A stretch of 64,000 bases of DNA from Linanthus parryae (taxonomy: Eukaryota; Streptophyta; Magnoliopsida; Ericales; Polemoniaceae). This document shows positions 21,045 through 31,454 of this stretch, piece after piece. The stretch covers positions 70,092,127 through 70,156,126 of the forward strand of contig JALGPY010000006.1 in NCBI GenBank assembly GCA_023055425.1, read 5' to 3'. The position numbers and the translations under genes are program-made. Each line of letters starts with the position of its first letter. Within the stretch, counting starts at the first letter, position 1. Below the pieces are notes generated by a model. It was not told the origin of the DNA and made no database searches. It saw only the letters and a program-made list of their open reading frames with translations.

Positions 21045-21840
21045 GATAGCTTCTTCGAGTGACTTAGACTCCTCAAGTGATTTTGAATATGAGGAAGATC
21101 AGGCTTATCTCTTCCTTATGGCCAAACTTGATGAAAGTTCAGAAAAGAACATTGAGGTAACGGTTAACTGTTTGATTTCAAAACCAACCCTCTGATTATC
21201 TTAGAACAATGATTTTAAATGAAGAGGGCTATCTGAAATAAATCAAAACTTTGATTGAAAAGGTTCATGAGCAAGGAAAAGAAAACTTGAAACTTGTTTG
21301 TCAAAATCATAATCTTGAAATTTCTCAGAAGAAATCTGACAGAGATTTCAAGTCCTTGGAAACCAGTTTCAAAGCCTTGAAAACTCAAGTCAAGGAAGTA
21401 GTCACCAAGAACTCTCTTTTGAATGAGAGTATTGTTGCTCTAAGACATCAGCTTGATGAATTGGACGAAGAAAGAACTACTCTAGCTGAGAAACTTCAAG
21501 AATGTATGAAAGTTATGACCAAACTTGCTTGCTCAGAACACAATGTTAACCTGATTGTTTGAGGAAGCTTAAAGTCTGTTCACAAAACTAGTATTGGTTC
21601 AATCCAAAGTTTCCAAAAAAGAAAACAGCACCAAATTTGTGAAGGCTAGTAGCAGAACTTCTCTTAAGTGCAATTTACTGCAACAAAATTGGTCATGTTA
21701 AGATGACTTGTCCCTTTAGAAGAAGATACCTTCACATAATGAGGAACACTTTTCGAGTTAAACTCAAGGGACAAGTTAGACAGATTTGGGTTCCTAAATG
21801 GGTTAGACCACCTAACATGGTTGACCCTGAATATGAATAA
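21045..21840 (+). pseudogene. Copia gag, C-terminal part
   Basis: The sequence resumes with a Ser/Asp-rich tract (SSSDLDSSSDFEYEEDQAY) and a LFLMAKLDES-type block, then a Lys-rich coiled coil (21251-21562, 103 open codons). A second zinc knuckle YCNKIGHVKMTCPF lies near 21670-21715, and a basic QIWVPKWV stretch near 21783. Frames change several times. The GATAG at its left edge is the second target duplication. Confidence 0.75.
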
Positions 21841-21884
21841 ATTTCCACCCTTGATTTAACAGATGAGTAATGAAGTGAATGTTG

Positions 21885-22275
21885 TTTCTAGGCTGTCACA
21901 AAGAACAAAGAACAAAAATGGTTTATGGACAGTGGTTGCTCTAGACACATGATGGAAAGAAATCATTATTCTCATAAATAAAAGATCAATCTAAAGGTTC
22001 AATAACACTTGGTGACAAAGGAAAATGCAACATCCTAGGTATTGATAAAGTTGGTACAGATTCTAAAAACTCTATTTCTGATGTGTATTTAGTTGATTGT
22101 TTGAAATTTAATTTGCTCAGTGTATCTCAATTATGTGACAATGGCAATAAGGTTATTTTTGACAAAGAGAAATGTGTGGTGCAAAATCAGAAATCTGGAA
22201 TTTGCATCCTCACTGCCTCAAGTTCAAACAAAGTTTATACTTTGCACACTAACAAATTTGCAGGAGAAAGTTGAA
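21885..22275 (+). pseudogene. Copia aspartic protease
   Basis: WFMDSGCSRHMM near 21920 is the copia retropepsin active-site strand, with the catalytic Asp kept. The later strand is in the frame 22083-22274 (VDCLKFNLLSVSQLCD), typical of the protease-integrase junction. A frame change near 21975 separates them. Confidence 0.8.
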
Positions 22276-23170
22276 AGTGCCTCAAGGCCTTGAAAAATGA
22301 TTCAAAGCTTTGGCACAGAAAGATTTGACACATTATCTTGCACACTTTGAACAAATTGGTTTCCAAAGACCAGGTAAGAGGTCTGCCTTCAATCAAGTTC
22401 AAGGATGAAGAAGTGTGTAAAGCTTGTGCTCAAGGTAAACAGACAAGAAGTTCATTCAAGCCAAAGAACTTTTTAAGTACTACTAGACCCATTGAATTAC
22501 TGCATATGGATCTCTATGGTCCTATGAGAACTCCAAAGGGTAAGAAGTACATCTTAGTCATTGTAGATGATTTCTCTATATTTACTTGGGTAATGTTTCT
22601 TAGAGATAAATCTGAAGCTCAGTCTGAATTTTCAAAGCTCTGTAAAGTGCTTCAAACCATCAAAGACCTGCCTATTTCTTCAATTAGATGTGATCATGGT
22701 AGAGAGTTTGATCAACTTGAGTTTGATTTATTTTTTACTAAGCATGGCATCTCTCACAACTTTTCTGCTCGAGGTACTTCTGAACAGAATGGTGTTGTTG
22801 AAAGAAAGAACATGACTCTTGAAGACATGTCAAGGACAATGCTTCTGGAGAACAAGTTGCCAAAATCCTTTTGGGAAAAAGCTGTAAACACTGCCAACTA
22901 TATACTTAATAGGTTCCTGATTAGGCCTATCTTGAAGAAGACTCCTTATGAGCTTTTCTAAGGAAGGAACCCAAATGTCTCTTACTTCAAACCTTTTGGT
23001 TGCACTTGATTTGTTCACAACAATGGTAAGCACAATCTTGGTAAGTTTGATTCCAGATGTGATGAGGGAATCTTTCTTGGTTATTCACTGACTAGCAAAG
23101 CTTATAGAGTTTATAGCAAGAGAACCAAACTTGTTGAAGAAAGTATACATGTCATTTTTTATGAAAGCTA
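22276..23170 (+). pseudogene. Copia integrase
   Basis: The open stretch 22338-22961 carries CKACAQGKQTRSSF (the CC half of the zinc module), LLHMDLYGPM (first Asp), IRCDHGREFDQLEF (second Asp) and TSEQNGVVERKN (Glu). All three catalytic residues are present. The His half lies upstream in another frame (about 22310). After 22961 a stop precedes the region continuing toward the C-terminal domain. Confidence 0.88.
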
Positions 23171-23180
23171 TGATGGTTCT

Positions 23181-25040
23181 TTGAGTGAAAGTTTTTCATA
23201 CTTGAATTTGAACAAGCATGAGTTAGAGGATGAAGCTAAGCCTTCAAATGGTTCCAAGGAAAACTTGCAGGAAAACAGAAGGAATTTTCAATGCCTTGAA
23301 AATGAGTCTCAAAGACTTGAAAAAGAACATCAAGAATATCAGAGTGGACAAGCCGTTTCCTCAAGTTCTCAAAGACTTGAAAAACTTTCTGGAGAACCTA
23401 AACCATGGATACAAGGAAATAGATTCAGATATCTTTCATCTCATCTAATTGATGACATTATATCTGATCCATCCACTAGTACACAGACAAGATCTCAATT
23501 GAAGAACTTGTGTGCTTTTAATGCATTTGTTTCTATTGTAGAACCAAAAAATGTGAAGGAAGCATTACAAGAAGAAGACTGGATCATTGCAATGCAAAGT
23601 GAAATCAATGAATGCGAGAGGAACAAGGTCAGGAATTTAGTTCCTCCTCCTAAAGAGCAGTCTTTCATTGGAACCATATGCGTATTCAGAAACAAGTTAG
23701 ATGAGAATGGAAAGGTAATCAGAAACAAGCAAGACTTGTAGCTCAAGGCTACAACCAGGAAGAAGGTATTGAGTATGAGGAGACTTTTTCTCCTGTTTCA
23801 AGTTTAGAAGCAATTAAATTGTTACTCGCATTTGCACTTCACAAAAATATGAAACTTTTTAAAATGGATGTGAAATGTGCTTTTCTAAATGGATATTGCA
23901 AGAAGAAGTTTATGTTACTCAACCTCCTGGTTTTGAAAGTGATGAGTTTCCAGATCATTTCTACAAACTTGAAAAAGCTCTTTATGGTCTGAAACAAGCT
24001 CCAAGGGATTGGTTTGAAAGACTGTCAAAGTTTCTACTTGAAAATGAATTCAAAAGAGGATTAGTATATAAAACCTTTTTTTATAAAGACTCGTGAGAAA
24101 GACATTCCAGTAGTTCAGGTGTATGTTGATGATATTCTGTTTGGAGCTACTAATGATTCTCTTTGCAAGGTCTTATGAGCAGGGAATTTGAGATGACCTT
24201 TATGGGAGAGTGAAACTTCTTTCTTGGACTTCACGTACATCATATGAATAAATGTAATCTTTTTTGCATCAAAAAAAGTATACCAAGGACTTGTTAAACA
24301 AATACAATATATCTCATTCCAAGGTAACTAAAACCCCTATGAGCTCCACAATGTCCTTAGACAAGGATCAATTAGGTAAGAATGTAAATCTGAAAGAGTA
24401 TAGAGTTATGATTGGATAATTTCTCTATCTCACTTTTAGTAGACCTGATTTCATGTTTAGTGTTCGTATGTGTGCTAGATTTCAAGCTGATCCCAAAGAA
24501 TCACACTTGGTTGTTGTCAAAAGAATTTTTAGATATCTCAATGGTACCAAAGAATTAGGGCTTTGGTATCCTAAACAATGTAATTTCTCTTTGTGGGGCT
24601 ATTCAGATGCAGACTTTTGCATGTTACAAAGTTGACAGAAAAAGTACTTCAGGGTGTTGCCAATTTCTTGAACCATCCCTGATCAGCTGGAATTCAACAA
24701 AGCAAAGCTCAGTAGCTTTATGAACAGCAGAAGCTCAATACATAGTAGCTGGACCTTGCAACTAACAAGTGTTGTGGAATGCTCAGCAAATAAGAGACCT
24801 TGTATTTGATTGCAGAAATATAACTACCAAATGTGACAACACCATTGCTATATCAATTACCTAGAATCCAGTCCAGCACTCAAGGACCAAACCCATAGAT
24901 GTTAGGCATCACTTCATCAGAGATCATCCTGAGAAATGTGATGTTACTCTTGAATTTGTGTCTACTAGCATGCAATGGGCCGGTATCTTCACTAAACCAT
25001 TGCAAGAAGAAAGATTCTCAGACCTAAGATTAGAATTGGG
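23181..25040 (+). pseudogene. Copia reverse transcriptase and RNase H
   Basis: 23181-23741 holds the variable linker, with repeated QRLEK units, and the RT start (EALQEEDWIIAMQSEINE). RT continues in pieces: the EYEETFSPV-type block near 23770, MKLFKMDVKCAFLNG near 23850, ALYGLKQAPRDW at 23975-24010, and the Y-V-D-D box near 24120 in a shifted frame. RNase H follows at 24415-24630 (SRPDFMFSV, HLVVVKRIFRYL, GYSDADF) and about 24650-24960. Many stops and indels; inactive. Confidence 0.85.
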
Positions 25041-25672
25041 CATGCTAAATAAAGAAGCACTGGTTTAGGGGGAGTATCACGTAAGTATTATGTTTTTTAA
25101 AGTTTTGAATGAATTTTCAAAGCCTTGAAAATCTTTTCAAAGCCTTGATTTTATTTGCTTCAGCATTCAAGGCCTTGAAATTCTTTCCAAAGCCTTGAAA
25201 ATAAGTCTTTATGCTACATAGTCAATAAGTTGGATCTCCAATGTTGAGTGCTTTCTCTGTAGATAATTGCTCAATATTGTTTTTACCTTTTTTACTTTTT
25301 TTAAAACTAGTATTATACTATTTCCTTTCCCACGTCAAACAAAATGTTGAATCTAACAGATTCTGCACATCTTAAGAGATTAATAAATATTTTGTTATCA
25401 TGACTATGATCCAACATTTTCTCCTTCTTTTTTGATGAAAGTCAAAAAGGGGGAGATATATAGGTGTTTATTTCTTGGTACTTTTTCTTGTTTAGAGATC
25501 TGGTTTAGATCAGTAGGATGTTATTGCTGCTTAAATTTTTAATAAGTTGGATTGTAATTTAATGTGTGCTTCAGTTTATTATCATGATTATTCTACTATT
25601 CTCTGATGTCTAAGTTTTTGCAGATACAGTTCTTAAAAGAATTGTTGTTTTGTATTTCATCAAGGGGGAGAT
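25041..25672 (+). other. Copia 3' non-coding region with several polypurine tracts
   Basis: Purine runs TTAGGGGGAG (25065), AAAAAGGGGGAGA (25444) and AAGGGGGAGA (25662) precede the LTR, and another (TTAGGGGGAGC, about 25751) lies just inside it. Repeated polypurine tracts before the 3' LTR are a known Sirevirus trait. Four copies of the TCAAAGCCTTGA-type palindrome lie at 25113-25200. Confidence 0.7.
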
Positions 25673-26871
25673 TGTAAGTTCAGCTTGTTTCAAAGGCTTG
25701 AAACAGCTTGAAACAGTTTTGAAATATACATTGTAGTATATAGCATGAACTTAGGGGGAGCTTTTCACTCTAATTTGACTCCTGATATCTTATTCTTGAT
25801 TATGTGTTATTTTATGATGAAAGACGAACCATTTTGATACTCTGAATTGTTGATAATCTCTCTGTTTGACTAAGTTTTTAAAGGGTTATATAGTTACCTA
25901 TTTTGCAGGGACTATTTCCTAAACTGTGTTCTTGCGGAAAAAGAAATTTGATTTGTCAAATTGATTATGTTCTTATGCAATCTTGCCTGATCCATCCTAA
26001 CATACTCAGCTACAAAATAAGTTAGTGTCCTTGAAGATACTGAGCAACTAGCCATTGGGAAGAGCAGTTAAAGAAGTCAAGATATGCTGATGGATTTTAG
26101 GAAAGTTTATTTTTAGAAGATCCTGCAGATCAGCTATTCAAACCAGCGGCATAAGAGAGGGAACTGCTGAAAAAATTCGAAGGAGAACACAAACATAAAC
26201 ACGCAGACATTTTGAAGGATAGACAAGAAACACATAAGGAGATTTATTTCACTTCATCCAATCATTTGAAGATTACTGCATACTTAACTGCTTCATCAGT
26301 TCTCACTATTCTTCTTTTTGTACTTAATGTATATAATTTTGATAATACTTCTCAGATCTATTCTCATGAGTTGTTCAAGTGAAAAATATATAATTCATGT
26401 TGATTCAGTTAGCTAGAGCAGGTACTAGATAGGTTAGTGAGAACCACAAGTTGGAACAGAGTAAGGGAACTCTCTGTGCTTGAGATCTAGGGCTTATGTA
26501 TTGACTAGTAAGAATTGAGTTGAAAATCTTGCAGGGATCAAGTCCCTGAGGTCGAGACGTAGGTCCAAGTGGACTTAACTCTATAAATCCTTGTGTCTTT
26601 TCATTCATCTTCTTGTTTTGTACTTATCTTTTTACTGCACAAAAAAAAATCACTTCAAGGACTTGAAAGTCATTTCAAGGCCTTAAAAACTATCAACATA
26701 CTTTTTATTTGATTCCAACGACTTGAAATTCATTTCAAGGCCTATAAATACATTCTGCTTCTTACAAACTTCTTTGAAACCACTTTTTTGGCAAAATTCG
26801 TCATACTCTATTCAACCCCCCTCCCTTCTAGAGTATTGATCCTGTATTTTTACCTACGTTACTGTCTTTCA
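25673..26871 (+). repeat. Copia 3' LTR (1199 bp)
   Basis: It begins TGTAAGTTCAGC right after the purine run at 25662-25671 and ends CTGTCTTTCA at 26871. From 25891 on it parallels the truncated 5' LTR. No target duplication can be checked because the start of the 5' LTR is outside the window. Confidence 0.82.
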
Positions 26872-28854
26872 GTTCGGGTGAAATACTATTTTATATACAA
26901 AATAAGGAACCCTTAATGATTCCTTTGTGATCCCTTTGTCTACATCGATCCTACTAGTTGCTCTGGACATGCCTTAGCTGAACTTACCACAAGATTCAAG
27001 TAGGGGGTGAGAGAAAGAGTGAAATTGCTTCCAATCCCTGAGTGTAATGGTGAAAGAACTCCCCACCATGATTCTACCAACCTTGGGCTCAAGTTTTTCA
27101 TGCTTTGGAGGCATCAAAATGAAGTTTGACGGTGTTTTTGTGTGGTCACCACCAAAAAACGAGAATGAAACTTTGAGAGAGAGAAGAGAAGTCATTGGAG
27201 TGTTCCTGAGGGACAGAGTGAGAATGAAAGTGATGAGTGATGAAAATAAATGGTAGTGATGGGAGGTATGTACACCTTGAGTGTAATGGTGATGAGAAAC
27301 TATATTGTCATGAGAGTTGACCAACCTAGTGGGAGGGGCTTGGAGAGAAATCACAAGTCTCCCAACATGTTAGTTGGGGGTAGAAATAGAAATGTTCAAA
27401 GACTGAGGGGTGGAAATGTAAATTTCAAAAAATAGCTAACACATAAAAGCTAGTTTATATGAAATAGAAAAATTACCATGCAATTCGAAATAATATACTA
27501 CGTACATAAATGTCAATACCACTTTTTTAAAACTACAAACAAGTCCCCAGTCTACGTAATAAATTTCAAATAGTATTACTCAAATTTTTGAAACTACAAA
27601 TAACTAAAAATAAAGTTCTAGATTATTGTAAATGTCAAATGACACCCTTATACTTTGAAACTAAGAATATGTCATTAATAAGTTTGAAATCGTAGTTTTT
27701 CTAAAAAAAATCTCAACTATTTTCAGAAATTATAGAATGGCACCTAATTGAAATTTATATCCTCCTTAAAATAAAGCTTCGTCGCCGAAACTTAAGAACT
27801 TTTTTTGTGAAACTACGAACATACTCCTTGAGAATTCAATTAATGCACACGAATAGTACAGGCAATGCTAATGCATATGCAACACTTTAATTAACGGGAA
27901 ACACGCTCTGCGTTAGTTACATATCATCTCCCTTGTATCACATTAAAACTCAAATAAAATTACCTCAAGTAAATGGTTAGCACCAAATTTTGAAAGGCCT
28001 ACAACAACATACAAGTTATCACATTTACAAAGCGATTCGAAATATTCTAGAATTTAGACAAGTCCTAAAACTTTTAGCCACAAAACACTTTGATCAAAAC
28101 TAATATGTCATTTTTCTTGTTTAATCTGCATAAAAAAAATGGTGTTTTACTTGTAGGATTAGATAAACCAATCACCTCAAGTGTTCCACGATCGTCACAC
28201 AACGTGCCTCTCCATCACAACTCGCATGTGTTTCAAATGTTCCAACTTCGTCTACACAACGGGTACAACTTTTAGTACCGTCAAACTAAGAGTCACGCCA
28301 GCAGACTAGTAAACAAAGTGGTCCATATCACTTGCCATTTGGTAGCTCGACACACACCAATTTTTAAAACCCTTTTTAATAAAAATTATAGTCAAAACTC
28401 TCTAATTTTAAAATGACATGTAAAATGAACTCAAAATGAAACCAAACAAAGTATTATCTTAAAAGTTGTCGCTCGTAGGAAAGAAAAGAATGGTCTTAGG
28501 GTCCTGTAAGTCAAAACGTCACTACTATCTCGTCAAAATAATAACATAGTGACATAAAGAGTCATAGATAGGCATCAGACAACTATAACAAGCATTTCGA
28601 TATAACTAAGCATGTCACTTAAGTACTGCACATGTAAATAGATAAGGAAACTGTGCATAGATCACATCTCAAATAGCTGTTAACATTCAATCAACAAGTA
28701 CGGTACAAATCAAACTCCCCGACGGTGCTTACTTCATTTATTTTCAAGTTATCCTATTTAATTATAAAATTTCGGAAACTTTTTATCTTTCTCATTCTTT
28801 ACTAATAGAAATTGATTAGTCACTTTAACCAGAGAATTGATCCTCTAATACCAA
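26872..28854. other. Unassigned non-coding sequence
   Basis: No gene is recognised. On the minus strand, 27350-27000 has a pyrimidine-rich leader and a moderately open frame (27354-26974), like the 5' UTR-mimicking part of some chromovirus LTRs. TGAGTGTAATGGTGA occurs twice (27039 and 27278). 27430-27900 is AT-rich with recurring runs like AAACTACAAA. It may be an old LTR or element interior, but I cannot prove it. Confidence 0.4.
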
Positions 28855-29021
28855 ATGAGACAACCCGGGATCTCGGTTCAGGGTTAAATAGACAATCGAT
28901 AACCAAATGTAGAATATTAACTATTACGATTACATTTTCATCTAATAAATAATACAACCTTGAGAAAATAAGTTTACAAATGTAATCTGATTGAAATAAG
29001 CTATGTGTTCTACTAAGTAAT
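28855..29021 (-). repeat. Possible gypsy LTR edge, truncated
   Basis: On the minus strand the sequence ends GATCCCGGGTTGTCTCA and is followed by TTTGGTATTAGAGG, close to the initiator-Met primer site TTGGTATCAGAG. This suggests the last about 165 bp of a minus-strand gypsy LTR, cut at 29022 by the next element. Alternatively TGAGACAACCC is the start of a plus-strand chromovirus-type LTR. Confidence 0.35.
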
Positions 29022-30630
29022 TGATAACGCCCAATTAGGGATTATCTTATAGCCCGGTTTGTCATACTTTTGTGCAAAAAGTCATGTTTTAGCCAATTTT
29101 CACCCTAGGAAGGCCTCAGTTTTAGGAACGAGACGGTTATTTTCTCTTTATAAATTTCTGCATTTTTGTACTTTTATCGGATATGATTGCGGGTGTGTTC
29201 GTGTTGTGTATGTAGGAACAGCGCTCGGGAATGCAGCAGGAGTTGTTCGGGATGCAGCAGGAGGCAAAAGAGGCAGAAAAAGAGCAGCCTGCCTTGCTCG
29301 CTGCGTATTTTACGAAGACAGGCTGCATATTATACGTAGAAAGCAGGGTAGGGGGAATATTTTGGCCAATTTTCTCCCCTGTCTGCGTATTTTACGCAGC
29401 ATCTTGCGTATTATACGCACCCAGGGGGAGAAAATACGCAGGAAAGAAGAGCAAAAGGAACAGGAGAAGACCCTGTCGGCGTATTTTACGCAGTTGGCTG
29501 CGGATTATACGCAGACAGCAGCAGAAAGGGAAGAAAACAACTCAAGGCAGGACCCTGTCTGCGTATTTTACGCAGCAGGTTGTGTATTTTACGAAGCAGC
29601 ACAAAATTTTGAGGTGGTTTCGGGTAGTGGCAGTTTCGTAAATGAAGGAAATTTTCAGAAACGTCTCCAGCACTATATAAAGACTCGTCTAGACTCGTTT
29701 TGAAGACAGAATACGTCCAAGGAGAAGTCTGAGCATCCCTGGAGAGGACGGAAGCGCGAATCCAGATCCGAAGACTTAGTTTGATCTTATTCTCTCTCTT
29801 AATTTCAAAAACTTTGTTAATTCGTTATGTCGTTTAGTAGCTAAAACTTTTACCTATGTTCTCGGTGAACCTAGGGTTTCGTTTTCAGACATTGTTCTGT
29901 AGTTTGATTATGAATTCATGATTACGTTATCTTAATTCAATTGTATTATCAGTTATTCAGTCTTTGAATATATTCGTTTATGCATGATCGGAGTCGCGAA
30001 CCAAAATTGCTACAGACCCGAGCCTTTAGGTGAAAACGTCAGGTTGGGGTTAGGGAGAAAAGACAGAATTTAGTTCCTTACCCTGATAGACCGACCAGAG
30101 AAAGGGAGATAGGGCTAGCCAAAACGTATAGAACAACTGTTAAAGAATTTGACCCGGGCCATCAGGACAAGTTAGAAACCCTAGCAGACTTAGAACGAGA
30201 CTGCAGACGTAGGCAGCTTAACAGGAATCCGAAATTCTGCAGGATCGTGACAGCGTGTGGAATCTGAAAGGTTACTGCACAATCAGTACGTGGCACGGCT
30301 AATTAAAACTGCTGAGTGTTTTCATATCAACTGAATATCATAACTCTGAAGAAACCCTAGGGGATCCTGGGATCCAGTATTCCAAACCCTAGATTTACAA
30401 ACTTTCAAGATTTTCAGAAAACCGTCACAAAAATATTTACGTTTTATTTGTTTTTTTTTAGTTCATAGTTACTCACACTCTCAAACTACTCCTCCTTTTA
30501 CACTCTGCTAGTTTAAACTGATTGCTCGAAAAACTCAAAATAGTCCTCGTGGGAACGATCACCAGAGTTAAAATTCACCCGGTACTACTCGATTTGTATA
30601 CTTGCGATTAGCACGTTAGTTTGCGAATCA
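29022..30630 (+). repeat. Athila/Tat-type 5' LTR (1609 bp)
   Basis: It begins TGATAACGCC and ends GCGAATCA, just before a tRNA-Asp primer site. An ordered set of short palindromes occupies 29301-29596. The 214-codon frame at 29059-29703 runs through these repeats and is probably not a gene. Confidence 0.85.
29301..29596. repeat. Four pairs of 17-bp palindromes, CTGCGTATTWTACGCAG
   Basis: Sites start at 29301 and 29323, 29383 and 29404, 29477 and 29498, 29559 and 29580. Within each pair the spacing is 21-22 bp, and pairs are 82, 94 and 82 bp apart. In the first three pairs the first member has TTTTA and the second TTATA or a close variant at the centre. Each side of the site is CTGCGTA or TACGCAG. 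The regular phasing, about two helical turns, suggests binding sites for a dimeric protein, amplified by tandem duplication. Confidence 0.85.
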
Positions 30631-30636
30631 AGTTTT

Positions 30637-30655
30637 TGGCGCCGTTGCCGGGAAC
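30637..30655 (+). other. tRNA-Asp primer-binding site
   Basis: TGGCGCCGTTGCCGGGAAC follows the LTR end after AGTTTT. It matches the Athila-type site also seen in the gag-only element. Confidence 0.88.
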
Positions 30656-30770
30656 TTTTTAGGGTTAATTTAGTCATCAGAATTAATTTTCAGAGTTTTT
30701 ATATTTTTAGTTTCATTATTTTTCTTTTATCTCACTGCTTTTTGAATTTGCGTTTTTTAGGACTGTTCAG

Positions 30771-31452
30771 TTGATGCCCAGATTGCCTCGCGATTTGGTA
30801 CCACCACTCTACAATCCAGAGAAGCTGTACACCCAACAGAACCGCAGAAACCGAGAAAGCAGAATGGCAAACAACCAGAGAGACAATCCTGAAAACCCAG
30901 CAACCGGTGGGGAAGAACGAGAGACACGTACCCCAGCCTCGATGGCTCGTTACATCGAAGAGCTCGTCACAGCACGCCTTGCTTCCCGAAGCAACCAGAG
31001 AACTTATAACCGGTCTGGGAAGGAGTTGGTGGAGAATTTCGAAGTCCCCACGGGGGGGGGGCATGAGCGAGCTATTGTGGTACCCAAGATCACCGCAGAA
31101 CACTTTGACATGAAACCATCCACCATCCAGACGGTGCAGACCCTCTGCTTGTTTTATGGCAAAGCCGACGAACACCTGAACGACTTTATCGGGAAATTCG
31201 AGGATTACTGCAAAAAGGTCCGATACAAGGGGGTAGACGCAGAGGCACTTATGCTAATCCTGTTCCCATATTGCCAATTTGGAGTAGCCAAATACTGGCT
31301 CGAATCCCGACCACCCAAATCCATCACTACATGGGAAGGGTGCATCACAGATTTTCTGGCAAAGTTTTTTCCCGCCTCCCGGGTCATTCAATTTCAAAGA
31401 GAGATTCTGTCATTCAAGCAGAAGATAAGGGAGACGCTGGTGGACGCATGGG
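30771..31452 (+). pseudogene. Athila/Tat-type gag, N-terminal part, fused to copia
   Basis: The frame starts with MPRLPRDLVPPLYNP and runs through a disordered region to the capsid-type fold: DEHLNDFIGKFEDYC, LMLILFPYCQFGVAKYWL and WEGCITDFLAKFFPASR (residues about 125-215). At about 31453 the same frame passes without a stop into copia integrase wording and ends at 31625. The rest of gag and all pol are missing. An eight-G run at about 31053 is a likely site of length change. Confidence 0.8.
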
Positions 31453-31454
31453 AC

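Larger units (their letters stand above)
10231..26871 (+). mobile_element. Sirevirus-like Ty1/copia retrotransposon, decayed and doubly interrupted
   Basis: Plus-strand order: truncated 5' LTR (10231-11219), gag, then after the inserted element protease, integrase, RT, RNase H, a 3' region with several GGGGGAG tracts, and the 3' LTR (25673-26871). Protease and integrase before RT is the copia order. Gag and RNase H wording, long LTRs and repeated polypurine tracts fit the SIRE/Sirevirus lineage. The first about 215 bp of the 5' LTR are not here because the Tat element inserted into it. Many stops and frameshifts and clearly diverged LTRs mark it as the oldest layer in this half. Confidence 0.88.

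Noticed and set aside
26974..27354. 126-codon minus-strand ORF
   Set aside because: Resembles leader sequence of a chromovirus-type LTR more than a protein; no domain seen.
29059..29703. 214-codon ORF as a gene
   Set aside because: It runs through the palindrome cluster of an LTR and its repeated CVFY/YFTQ strings reflect the DNA repeats.
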